Shown piece by piece: positions 24,982 through 32,747 of a stretch of 60,662 bases of DNA. The DNA comes from Pseudomonadales bacterium (GTDB taxonomy: Bacteria; Pseudomonadota; Gammaproteobacteria; Pseudomonadales; Azotimanducaceae), in assembly GCA_022827905.1 (NCBI GenBank), contig JAJEIQ010000066.1, positions 1 through 60,662 of the forward strand, in the 5' to 3' direction. The position numbers and the translations under genes are program-made. Positions within the stretch are counted from its first letter, which is position 1. Each line of letters begins with the position of its first letter. Below the pieces are notes generated by a model. That model saw only the letters and a list, made by a program, of their open reading frames with translations, was not told where the DNA came from and searched no databases.

Positions 24982-26059
24982 GCTCAGCCAGAAGCGCTAG
25001 AAGCGGCGGGTTAATGTAGAGGTTTTCGCGCCCCGCCTTGATTTGCTCGAGGACGCCTTGGGCTGCGAGGGCTTTCAGATAGACTGCGGCGGTCTGACGT
25101 TTGGCGATGTCCGCTGCAACCACATCGCTGATCCGGCAGTAGGGGTGCACGAAGATCAGTTCCACTAGTTCGCGGGAGTACATTTTCGGCCTGCTCTGTC
25201 GAATCGCTGCGGCAGTCTCGTCGAGAAGTCCCCGGATCGCATGGATCTTCGCTGTGGTCCATTCGGCGGTCGTTCTGACCGCCTCAAGAATGAACAGTAT
25301 CCACGGCTCCCAAGCTTGCCGGGTCGTTACTTCAAGCAGATGCCGGTAGTACTGCGCCCTGTTCTGGATGACGTGCCGGCTGAGGTACAGCACGGGAAGG
25401 TCCAGCAAATCTTGGTCAACGAGAAAGAGGAGGTTCAGCACACGCCCGGTGCGGCCGTTGCCGTCGACGAACGGGTGGATCGCCTCGAACTGATAATGCA
25501 TGACCGCCAGTCGGATCAGCGGGTCGATCTCCTCGGTCTCGTGAATGTAGCGCTCCCAGTTGGCCAGCTTGCTGCGCAGCAAATCCTCTCCCTCCGGCGG
25601 CGTGTAGATGACCTCGTTGGTTGCATCGTTCACCAACGCCGTTCCCGGCGTTTTGCGGATGTTCAGTGCCACTCCCTTGATCGTTTGACAGACTTCGACG
25701 GCGATGGCCGTCGAAAGCGGTCGTTGGTCCAGCATTTCGAAGCCGCGATGCAGGGCGGTGCGGTAACGCAGGGCCTCCTTGGTGGCAGGGTCGGCTCGAC
25801 CCGCCGCGTCGTTTGCATAGCGAAACAGTCGGTCCGTCGTCGTGACGATGTTCTCGATTTCGGAACTCGCCTGTGCTTCAAGCAGGGGGATCGAGTTGAT
25901 CAGCATCGCTTGGTTCGGGATGAGCCTCCCGGAGACTCGGAGCTCCGCCAGTGCTGCGCGTGCGCTAATGCAGCTGCGAAGAATGGTCCTTGTCTCGGTT
26001 TCCGAAGCCGGTGGCAGGTTCGGAAGGTCATTGAATGGACGATGGGGATCGAAGCTCAT
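24974..26059 (-). CDS. Fic-family AMP transferase with self-inhibitory motif and C-terminal winged helix
   Basis: From ATG 26059 the protein has 361 residues. The class II inhibitory motif 'SSEIEN' (65-70, with E69) lies N-terminal of the Fic core, whose catalytic motif 'HPFVDGNGRTGR' (195-206) is complete. Such proteins transfer AMP to target hydroxyls when inhibition is relieved. The C-terminus 'FVHPYCRISDVVAADIAKRQTAAVYLKALAAQGVLEQI' reads as a winged-helix DNA-binding domain, common in stand-alone Fic proteins that also act as regulators. A palindrome 38 bases upstream (26097-26117) fits autoregulation. The longer frame to 26125 would cover that palindrome and is less likely. Confidence 0.88.
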   Translation of the reverse strand: MSFDPHRPFNDLPNLPPASETETRTILRSCISARAALAELRVSGRLIPNQAMLINSIPLLEAQASSEIENIVTTTDRLFRYANDAAGRADPATKEALRYRTALHRGFEMLDQRPLSTAIAVEVCQTIKGVALNIRKTPGTALVNDATNEVIYTPPEGEDLLRSKLANWERYIHETEEIDPLIRLAVMHYQFEAIHPFVDGNGRTGRVLNLLFLVDQDLLDLPVLYLSRHVIQNRAQYYRHLLEVTTRQAWEPWILFILEAVRTTAEWTTAKIHAIRGLLDETAAAIRQSRPKMYSRELVELIFVHPYCRISDVVAADIAKRQTAAVYLKALAAQGVLEQIKAGRENLYINPPLLALLAEPK

Positions 26060-26096
26060 GTCGATGGTTCCTGCTCTGATCGACACGTTTTCCGAA

Positions 26097-26117
26097 CATG
26101 TCGATCCCGTCGACATG
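26097..26117. promoter_or_regulatory. Palindromic operator candidate upstream of fic
   Basis: A perfect inverted repeat CATGTCGA (26097-26104) / TCGACATG (26110-26117) has a 5-bp spacer, and a further half-like CATATGTCGA lies at 26124-26133. It sits between fic and the divergent hydroxylase gene, so either or both could be controlled. The Fic protein's own C-terminal helix-turn-helix is the natural candidate binder. Confidence 0.5.
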
Positions 26118-26221
26118 CCACTCACATATGTCGAAAAAACCGAAATACGTTAACATATGAAGAGATTTCGTCAAACACACCACCCGCCAAGATTTGTCGC
26201 GGTGGAGCGGGAATCGAGCTT

Positions 26222-26782
26222 ATGGACATAGGGGCGCCGATCAGGGATCTCGGGCGCGTCGATTCGGCGGCGTTGGCCGATGCCATCGTCGCGCTGGACG
26301 AGGCTGTTTGGCGCGAGGAGGAGATTCGCCAGAAGAAGTACGAGGATGTCCACTACAACACCGAATCCGTGATCCTGATCTTCTGCGATCACGACGACTG
26401 GCCGGACATCGAACTCTCGAAGGGTGCCGGCTGGGAGCGGCTCTCGCACTTGGCCGTGCCACTCATGCACGACCTCATCGGACGGTTCTACCCGAAGGGC
26501 GGCACCATCATTCGCGCCATGGCGGCCAAGCTCAAGGCCGGCAAGCTCATCACCCCGCACACCGACCATCACGTCTCGTTCCGGCGCAGCCACCGCATCC
26601 ATGTGCCCATCACCACCAACAACAAGGTTCGCTTCATGATCGAGGGCCGCCCGCACCGGTTGCAGGTCGGCAATGCCTACGAGATCAACAACCAGAAGCG
26701 CCACAGCGTGCTCAACAGCGGCGACGAAGACCGGATCACCTTCATTTTCGACTACGTGCCCGGGCCCCGAACGGACTCCTAG
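26222..26782 (+). CDS. Aspartyl/asparaginyl beta-hydroxylase-like Fe(II)/2-oxoglutarate oxygenase
   Basis: From ATG 26222 the protein has 186 residues. 'TPHTDHHVSFRRSHRIHVPI' carries the first iron ligand H113. 'NQKRHSVLNSGDEDRITFIFDY' carries the second ligand H161, with R171 ten residues on in the place of the 2-oxoglutarate-binding arginine. That spacing agrees with AspH, which uses only two histidines. It would hydroxylate a side chain of a peptide or a small molecule in the cytoplasm. The gene is followed after 7 bp by the propeller protein. A fragment of a related gene lies on the other side of fic, at 24886. Confidence 0.82.
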   Translation: MDIGAPIRDLGRVDSAALADAIVALDEAVWREEEIRQKKYEDVHYNTESVILIFCDHDDWPDIELSKGAGWERLSHLAVPLMHDLIGRFYPKGGTIIRAMAAKLKAGKLITPHTDHHVSFRRSHRIHVPITTNNKVRFMIEGRPHRLQVGNAYEINNQKRHSVLNSGDEDRITFIFDYVPGPRTDS

Positions 26783-26789
26783 GGGATTC

Positions 26790-27677
26790 ATGGCGATCCT
26801 GATAGCGACCTCGATCCTGCGCGAAAGCAAGCCGGGCGAGAGCCACGGCGGAGTGTATCTGATCAACCTGGAGAGCAACCGCGTCCTGAAGCCCGTGGAC
26901 TGGAACGCATTGGACACCGGCCGGCAGGGCGGTGGCGGCGAACGGGGCTTGCGGGGCATCGCCTGCCACGGAGACAAAATCTACATAGCGGCAAGTGACG
27001 AACTCGTCGTGTTTGATCAGGCGTTCAATGCCGTCGCTTCGTTTCGCAATGCCTACCTCGAAGACTGCCAGGGCATCTGCGTTTTCGAACGCCACCTCTT
27101 TCTCGCCTCCGCAGGCTACGACGCCATCCTCGGCTTCAACCTGGAAACGGAGACCTTCGACTGGGCGCTGCGGATCGTCACCGACGGGCGGGTGTTCGGG
27201 GCGCGGCGCTTCGACCCCAACGGCGACGAAGGCCCGCTGCTGATCAACAAGCTGGGGCTCGGCAAGGTGCATTGCGAACCGGGCGGCATGTACGTCAGCG
27301 GCACGCGCACGGGCGCCCTTTTGCATTTTTCAGGCGAGCGGGTCGGCGTCAGGGCGACCCTGCCGCAGGGCGCGCACGACGCACGCCCTTGCCGGGAGGG
27401 CATCCTGTTCAACGACACCCAGGCTGGCGCGGTGCGCTTCGAAAGCCCGGACACTCGCATGGCGTTGCCCATGCCCCGCTTCCCGTCACACCAATCGGCC
27501 CAAGGGAGCCCGAAGCCGACATTCGGACGCGGCCTGTGCGTGATTTCCGAACATGAAATCGCCGCGGGCTCATCGCCAGCGACGATTTCGATCTACGACC
27601 TCGATGCAGGGGAAGCCGTAAAGGCAGTCAATCTATCGCCTGACGGCCGGCAAGCGATTCATGGCGTCGAAGTCTGA
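26790..27677 (+). CDS. Beta-propeller-like protein of unknown function
   Basis: From ATG 26790 (RBS AGGGG) the protein has 295 residues with no signal peptide. Repeats such as 'GLRGIACHGDKIYIAASDELVVFD', 'CQGICVFERHLFLASAGYDAILGFN' and 'PGGMYVSGTRTGALLHF' have the four-strand blade rhythm of NHL/Kelch-type propellers (probably six blades), but I recognise no named family. It is 7 bp behind the hydroxylase gene and so is co-translated; it might present or bind the hydroxylase substrate. It is convergent with the TPR-sulfotransferase gene, 36 bp away. Confidence 0.6.
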   Translation: MAILIATSILRESKPGESHGGVYLINLESNRVLKPVDWNALDTGRQGGGGERGLRGIACHGDKIYIAASDELVVFDQAFNAVASFRNAYLEDCQGICVFERHLFLASAGYDAILGFNLETETFDWALRIVTDGRVFGARRFDPNGDEGPLLINKLGLGKVHCEPGGMYVSGTRTGALLHFSGERVGVRATLPQGAHDARPCREGILFNDTQAGAVRFESPDTRMALPMPRFPSHQSAQGSPKPTFGRGLCVISEHEIAAGSSPATISIYDLDAGEAVKAVNLSPDGRQAIHGVEV

Positions 27678-27713
27678 CCTTACCCCTGGCCGGAACGGTG
27701 ATCGAGAAGGCTG

Positions 27714-29792
27714 CTAGGGCTGGTTTAGCAAGGATTTCGGCCGCTGGCCTTCCGGCAGCTCGCGCAGCACGGGTTCGAGATAGTCGATCAGTTCATCGAG
27801 TTCGTCCTCGTAGCGGCGCCACAGGTTCACAGAGCCTGAGTAGATCGGCTGCCGCACCTGTTCGGAGCTAGCGGTCTTCACGGCGCGTTCGGTCTCGTGG
27901 TAGCGCAGCATCCGGTCTTCCCATTCGAGTCCGCAGTGGGCGGCGATGCGCCTTGCCTGACCCTCCAGGTCGCCGACCACATCTTCGTAGTGGACGGTGA
28001 GAACCTTGCCCGGCAACACCTCGTTCCAGTGGTCGATCAATCGCATGTACTGAATGTAGCAGTGCGCCAAGTCGTAGAGGTCGTAAGTGAAGATCTGGCC
28101 GCGGGCGAAGAGTTGCTTGAACGATCCCAGGCAACTGTCCAGCGGGTGGCGCCGGGCGTCGATGACCTTGGCGTTCGGCAGGATCGCGTGCAGAAAACCG
28201 ATGCCGGTGAAGTTGTTGGGCATCTTGTCAGTGAAGTAGTGCGCTCCGGAGCGGTGGCGCAGGGTGTTCTCAAGGTACTCCCTGCCTAGGTCCCGCAAGT
28301 GAGGGGGCTTCAATTCGAGCATGCATTCCGGGTAGCGGATGCCGTCGGAGCGGGTCAGGCCGGTTTCCGTGGCCAAACGCAGCAGATAGTGCAACTCCGC
28401 CGTCCCTTCCACCTGCGAGTGGCTGGCCAGGATCTGCTCCAGCAGGGTCGAGCCGGACCGGGGCAGGCCGACGATCAGGATCGGCGAATCGTCTTGGCAT
28501 CCCTGACCGGCGTGCTGTTCAAAGAACGCCTTGGTGAAAACCTCGATGATCCGATCGTTGGTCCTCTGGAACTCGGTCGGGTCGTAGTTGAGCTTGGGGC
28601 GTTTCCTGGCGTTGCCCCGGGAATAGTGTTCGAACGCCTTGCGATAGTTCCGGCGGTCTTCGAAGGCCTTGCCGAGGGCGAAGGAAAAGGCGATCTCGGA
28701 GTCCTCCCCATCGGCCGTTGCGGAGACCGTTTCGATGCGCCTTTCCATCTCGCGCACTTCCGAGCCCTTGAACCGAAACGTCTTCAGATTGGCAAGGCTC
28801 CAATAGGCTTCCCCGAAGTCCGGTTTGGCCTCGGCACAGCGCCGGTAGGCGCCGATGGCTTCCTGCTGCCGCCCCACGGTCTTGAGCACATGGCCCAAGC
28901 AAAGCAGCGACGGGAAGTGGGCCGGCTCGCGTTCGAGCGCCGCATCGAGCCAGCCTATGGCGTCATCGTGACGGCCGTCGAACAGGCTGTTGGCGCCGAG
29001 CTTTTCGAGCGTGAACACAGACTGCGGCTTGAGCTTCAGGGCCTCCTTGTAGGCCACATCCGCTTGGTCAAACTTCTGCTGTTCATTGAGCGCCGCACCG
29101 AGATTGATCCAAGCCAGCCAGAAGTCCGGGGCCAGATCGACGGCGCGGCGGAAGAACGCCTCGGCATCGTTGTAGAGCTCCTTGCGGGCGCAGTGCACGC
29201 CCATCAGGCGCAATGCATCAAGGTGCTCGGGCTTCCGCCGCAGGATGCCCCGCAGGATCTTTTCCGACTGCGCCGCCTCGCCTTGGCGATTGAGTTCCAT
29301 GGCATCAACGATCGCGGCGCGATTAGGATCGTCCTGCAGCGACCGCTGGAAGGCTTCGTCCGCTTCGCCGCCGCGGCCGGTCAGCGCGAGCACTTCAACG
29401 AGCTTGCGATTGGCTGAATCCGATGCCGGATTGTGCCGAATGGCGGTCCGCAGCGCCTCGGCCGCTTCGTCGAGCTTGCCCTGCTGCAGCAACGCGTCGG
29501 CAAGATTCTGGTGGGCCAGCGCGAAGTTGGGCACCAACCGGATTACTTGGGTCAGCATCCGCTCCGCCTCGGAGTGGCGGCTCTGCCTTGTGAACGACAC
29601 CCCGAGCAGACGCAGCAGGTTGGGGTCGTTGGGCGAACCCTCCAGAGCGGCTTCGAGCATCGTGCTGGCCGCGTCAAAGTCGTTGGCCTGCATCAGGCCC
29701 ACGGCTTGCTCGAACGCGAGCCCTGCCGCCGGCTTCGGCGGATCGGGCTTCAGCCGGGTTTCTGCTTCAGCATCTGACACCGCAGGCACCAA
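27714..29792 (-). CDS. TPR-repeat sulfotransferase
   Basis: The protein has about 692 residues. The N-terminal half (roughly 25-340) is a chain of TPR repeats, e.g. 'DPNLLRLLGVSFTRQSRHSEAERMLTQVIRLVP' and 'WLAWINLGAALNEQQKFDQADVAYKEALKLKP'. The C-terminal half is a sulfotransferase with the PAPS 5'-phosphosulfate loop 'VGLPRSGSTLLEQIL' near residue 440 and a 3'-phosphate region 'VIDARRHPLDSCLGSFKQLF'. Such fusions transfer sulfate from PAPS to carbohydrate or peptide acceptors, with the TPRs recruiting partners. The start is uncertain: the first codons are TTG (29792) and GTG (29789). It may act with the hydroxylase and propeller genes that it faces. Confidence 0.85.
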   Translation of the reverse strand: MVPAVSDAEAETRLKPDPPKPAAGLAFEQAVGLMQANDFDAASTMLEAALEGSPNDPNLLRLLGVSFTRQSRHSEAERMLTQVIRLVPNFALAHQNLADALLQQGKLDEAAEALRTAIRHNPASDSANRKLVEVLALTGRGGEADEAFQRSLQDDPNRAAIVDAMELNRQGEAAQSEKILRGILRRKPEHLDALRLMGVHCARKELYNDAEAFFRRAVDLAPDFWLAWINLGAALNEQQKFDQADVAYKEALKLKPQSVFTLEKLGANSLFDGRHDDAIGWLDAALEREPAHFPSLLCLGHVLKTVGRQQEAIGAYRRCAEAKPDFGEAYWSLANLKTFRFKGSEVREMERRIETVSATADGEDSEIAFSFALGKAFEDRRNYRKAFEHYSRGNARKRPKLNYDPTEFQRTNDRIIEVFTKAFFEQHAGQGCQDDSPILIVGLPRSGSTLLEQILASHSQVEGTAELHYLLRLATETGLTRSDGIRYPECMLELKPPHLRDLGREYLENTLRHRSGAHYFTDKMPNNFTGIGFLHAILPNAKVIDARRHPLDSCLGSFKQLFARGQIFTYDLYDLAHCYIQYMRLIDHWNEVLPGKVLTVHYEDVVGDLEGQARRIAAHCGLEWEDRMLRYHETERAVKTASSEQVRQPIYSGSVNLWRRYEDELDELIDYLEPVLRELPEGQRPKSLLNQP

Positions 29793-29851
29793 GTAGTGGC
29801 TGTCTTACGGATTCTCGCACGAAACAGATTCAGTCCAATGATTCCACGGAA

Positions 29852-29933
29852 GGCTCGTTCGAGGGCGGGACGCCCTCGCTCCGGAAGAGTCAGGCTCGTT
29901 CGAGGGCGGGACGCCCTCGCTCCGGGGAAACCG
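29852..29933. repeat. Tandem GC-hairpin repeats, family A (two 41-bp units)
   Basis: Units 29852-29892 and 29893-29933 each contain the hairpin CGAGGGCG-GGA-CGCCCTCG with the flank CTCCGG. A third copy is at 2998-3032. These are REP-like elements. The 310-bp gap 29793-30102 holds this repeat and the inverted repeat at 29952-30064; I see no gene in it. Confidence 0.8.
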
Positions 29934-29951
29934 CTTCGGGCGATGGTCGGA

Positions 29952-30064
29952 GAGAGGGCTTGCCGCAGTCTCCTTCCGGCACTGTTAAGGCTACTGCCTG
30001 CGCCCAACATCCCGGAAAGCAACCCCGCCGGGTGTGCCGGAAGGAGGCTGCGGCAAGCCCTCTC
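29952..30064. repeat. 31-bp inverted repeat with 51-bp loop
   Basis: The arms 29952-29982 and 30034-30064 are complementary at 30 of 31 positions (left arm begins GAGAGGGCTTGCCGCAG). The element lies between the 5' side of the TPR-sulfotransferase gene and the 3' end of the TonB receptor gene, so it could fold as a terminator-like cruciform for the receptor transcript. It could also be a MITE-like relic. There is no U-tract. Confidence 0.75.
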
Positions 30065-30102
30065 GGCCCTCAATCACGTTGCCAAACGTTTGACCAAAGC
30101 CG

Positions 30103-32571
30103 TCAGAACGCCTTGTAGATTCCGACCCTGAACTCCCGCGGCCGAATCGTGAAGGCCCGATCATCGGCGAACCGCGGATAGATGTAGGTGATGGCGCGCT
30201 CGTCCCAGATGTTGTTGATCGACAGCCAAGCCTCCCAGCCGTTCTCGCCCTTCACCCCGAAACTCAGGTAGCCGGTCTGGTAGGCGGGCTGGTGGGCCGG
30301 CTGCGACCGTTCCGCGCCGAACAGCAGCACCGATGCGTTGGTGGCGTTGACCGAGTCGTCGGTGTGATAGAAGTCGAAGCGCGCATAGCCCTCGTACCCG
30401 GACCACGGGAGATCGGTGGAGTACAGGATGCCTGCCGCCAGCTTCAGTTCGGGCACCGCCGGCAGCGCATCGCCCGCCTCCCCCGCTATGATGGCGCCGT
30501 TGTTGAGCGAGATGTCGTCGTCGATGCGCGCATCGAGATAGGTCATCGCCAGGGAGAGTTCCCAGTTGGCCGTCGGCTTGAAGGCGAACTGCGCTTCGAA
30601 GCCATCGATCGAGGCGTTGCCTGCGTTGACCGTTGTCGCACCGGCGATGGGCAGCGCCACCCGGATCTGGTAGTCCTCCCAGTTCATGATGAAGGCGCTG
30701 ACGTTCGCAAGCAGGCGGCCGTCCGCCCAAGTGGACTTCAGCCCCGCTTCGTAGTTCATGAGCCGGTCGGAGTCAAATGTCAGGGGCGCGCCGAGCGCGG
30801 CGGATGCGGGCCGCTGGGTGACGGCGCCGTTGCGGCCGCCGATGCGCACGCCTTCCGAGTAGGTGAAATAGGTCAGGATGTCGTCGTTGGGCTGCCAAGT
30901 GACGTTGACCCGTGGGCTGAAGTCCTTGGTGTTTTCCGTGACGTCGAAGTTGTCGAAGATCGTGTCGATCCAATAGGAATTCTCGTTGACCCGGCGGTCG
31001 GTGGAGAAGTATCGCCCGCCGGCCGATACGCGCACCGTGTCGGTGATGTCGTAGCTGAACTCGGCAAACACGGCGATCGATTCGATGTCCTGGTGCTGGC
31101 CGTTGAAGTCGTTGCCCTCTAGACCGTTGTAAGTCCAACCTTCGCGGAAGCCCTGGTCGAACCAGACATCCGTGGGGGCCACGCCGTAGTAGATGAAAGC
31201 GGCGCCCTGGCCGCCGTTCTCGGCGAAGTCGTCAACGATGGTGATGTAGTCCCAGTCGTTGTGGGTGCGCTCGTAGAAAGTGCCGAGCAACCAGTTGAAG
31301 CGGCTCGAGCCATCGTCCTTGGAGGTCAGGCGCATCTCGCCGGCGAATGAACGGATGCGCTGGTCGAGGCTGATCCGGGAGGTGGGGTCGGCGCCGAAGT
31401 CGTAGGTGGTGATCCATTGGTAGCAGTAGGCCGTGGCGTAGCAGGTCGCGTAGTCCACGAACATCGGCGAGCCCACGTAGTAGATCGCCAAATGCAGTCC
31501 GTTCTCCTTGTAGGTGGTCATGTACGCGGTGGCGTCGATGTCATAGTCGATGTTGCGGTTGTGCCATCCGGCGGCGACGGTCAGGTCGGCGAAGCCGAGG
31601 TCCCCCTGCAGGGTGAGCGAGAAGTTGTACCACTCGTCTTCGTCGTTCTCGTCCTTGAACTTGATGGTTTCCAGGTCGCCAAACCCAGGATTGAAGTCGA
31701 ACATGTAGTCGAGCTTCGACTTTTGGTAGATGAAGCCGGCATCGATGGTCCAGTCCTCGTTCGGCTGGAAGCGCACCAGCGCCCGGCCGCCGCGGCTTTC
31801 GTAGTCGTTGATGTTGTCCTCCACGACGTCCGCATTGTCCCGGTCGCCGTTGAACTCCGAGTAGGCGCTGGTGGTGCCGAGCACGTTGTCGATGTAGCCG
31901 CCCTCGAACTCCTGGAAGCCAACGAGGCGCACGGCCAGCCGGTCCTCGACCAGCGGAATGTTGACCACGGCGCTGGCGTCGTAGCTGCCCTGGCCGTGTT
32001 TCGTGGCGCTGCCGCCGAGCTGGTAGTAGCCGCCGAACTCCGACGTGTCCGGCTTGTTGGTGACGATTCTCAACACGCCGGATTGGGAGCCGGCACCGTA
32101 CAGGGTCGGCTGCGGGCCGGACAGCGCCTCGAGCCGCTCGATGTCGATCATGCGCACATCGGCGTTCTGCCCGTCCCGGGTGATCGGGATTTCATCGACG
32201 TACAGGGTGGACGAGCTGATCGTGTCGAACCCGGTCGGTTGGGCGAGCGTGCCCCGGAACGCGATGGTGGTGGCGCCGGGCGATGCGGTGCCGAACGACA
32301 CGCTGGTCAGTTCCTTCACATAGTCCTGAAAGGTCTTCAGGCCCTTCTCGCGGATCGCCTCGTTGTCGAAGGCCTGAATGGGGAGCGGCGCGTCCTGGAT
32401 GCTCTGTTCGCGCTTGCGGGCGGTGACGATGATCTCTTCGATCTCGCTGGCCCTTTCAGACTCCTCCGCCTCGGCCGCCACCGGCGCGCCGGTTCCCGCC
32501 ATCGCGGCCATCACGCCGAGCGATATGGGGGTTCTCCGGAACAGGCGATCATCGTGCTGCGACAATTTCAC
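30103..32571 (-). CDS. TonB-dependent outer-membrane receptor
   Basis: A GTG at 32571 gives 822 residues with a plausible signal peptide ('MKLSQHDDRLFRRTPISLGV', then an Ala-rich cleavage region). An ATG at 32622 would add 17 residues that do not look like a signal. The plug has a TonB-box-like start 'IEEIIVTARKREQSIQDAPL', 'TIAFRGTLAQPTGF' and 'YGAGSQSGVLRIVTNKP'. The barrel ends 'FTIRPREFRVGIYKAF' with the expected terminal Phe. The 'IIVTARKREQ-IQD-P' pattern is common in sphingomonad-like and gammaproteobacterial receptors for organic substrates. It is divergent from the DUF5916 gene at 32748, sharing a 176-bp promoter region. Confidence 0.85.
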   Translation of the reverse strand: MKLSQHDDRLFRRTPISLGVMAAMAGTGAPVAAEAEESERASEIEEIIVTARKREQSIQDAPLPIQAFDNEAIREKGLKTFQDYVKELTSVSFGTASPGATTIAFRGTLAQPTGFDTISSSTLYVDEIPITRDGQNADVRMIDIERLEALSGPQPTLYGAGSQSGVLRIVTNKPDTSEFGGYYQLGGSATKHGQGSYDASAVVNIPLVEDRLAVRLVGFQEFEGGYIDNVLGTTSAYSEFNGDRDNADVVEDNINDYESRGGRALVRFQPNEDWTIDAGFIYQKSKLDYMFDFNPGFGDLETIKFKDENDEDEWYNFSLTLQGDLGFADLTVAAGWHNRNIDYDIDATAYMTTYKENGLHLAIYYVGSPMFVDYATCYATAYCYQWITTYDFGADPTSRISLDQRIRSFAGEMRLTSKDDGSSRFNWLLGTFYERTHNDWDYITIVDDFAENGGQGAAFIYYGVAPTDVWFDQGFREGWTYNGLEGNDFNGQHQDIESIAVFAEFSYDITDTVRVSAGGRYFSTDRRVNENSYWIDTIFDNFDVTENTKDFSPRVNVTWQPNDDILTYFTYSEGVRIGGRNGAVTQRPASAALGAPLTFDSDRLMNYEAGLKSTWADGRLLANVSAFIMNWEDYQIRVALPIAGATTVNAGNASIDGFEAQFAFKPTANWELSLAMTYLDARIDDDISLNNGAIIAGEAGDALPAVPELKLAAGILYSTDLPWSGYEGYARFDFYHTDDSVNATNASVLLFGAERSQPAHQPAYQTGYLSFGVKGENGWEAWLSINNIWDERAITYIYPRFADDRAFTIRPREFRVGIYKAF

Positions 32572-32747
32572 TCTCCCACACTTACCGCAACTTAATGCTA
32601 CCCGGCAGGGGGGCAAAGACATCCGCGCCTATAGGGACGCGCCGCACAGGGCGACGGCCCCGCTCATTGGGTTAACATGCGCGTTTGGCGTCTGCTGACC
32701 GGCACGGTCGGAATCCGGCAAGCCTCCCACTCACTTAAGTTTCGCGC

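Noticed and set aside
25241-26221. 327-residue N-terminal extension of the AspH-like gene
   Set aside because: It runs antisense through fic and has no domain; the oxygenase is complete from ATG 26222.
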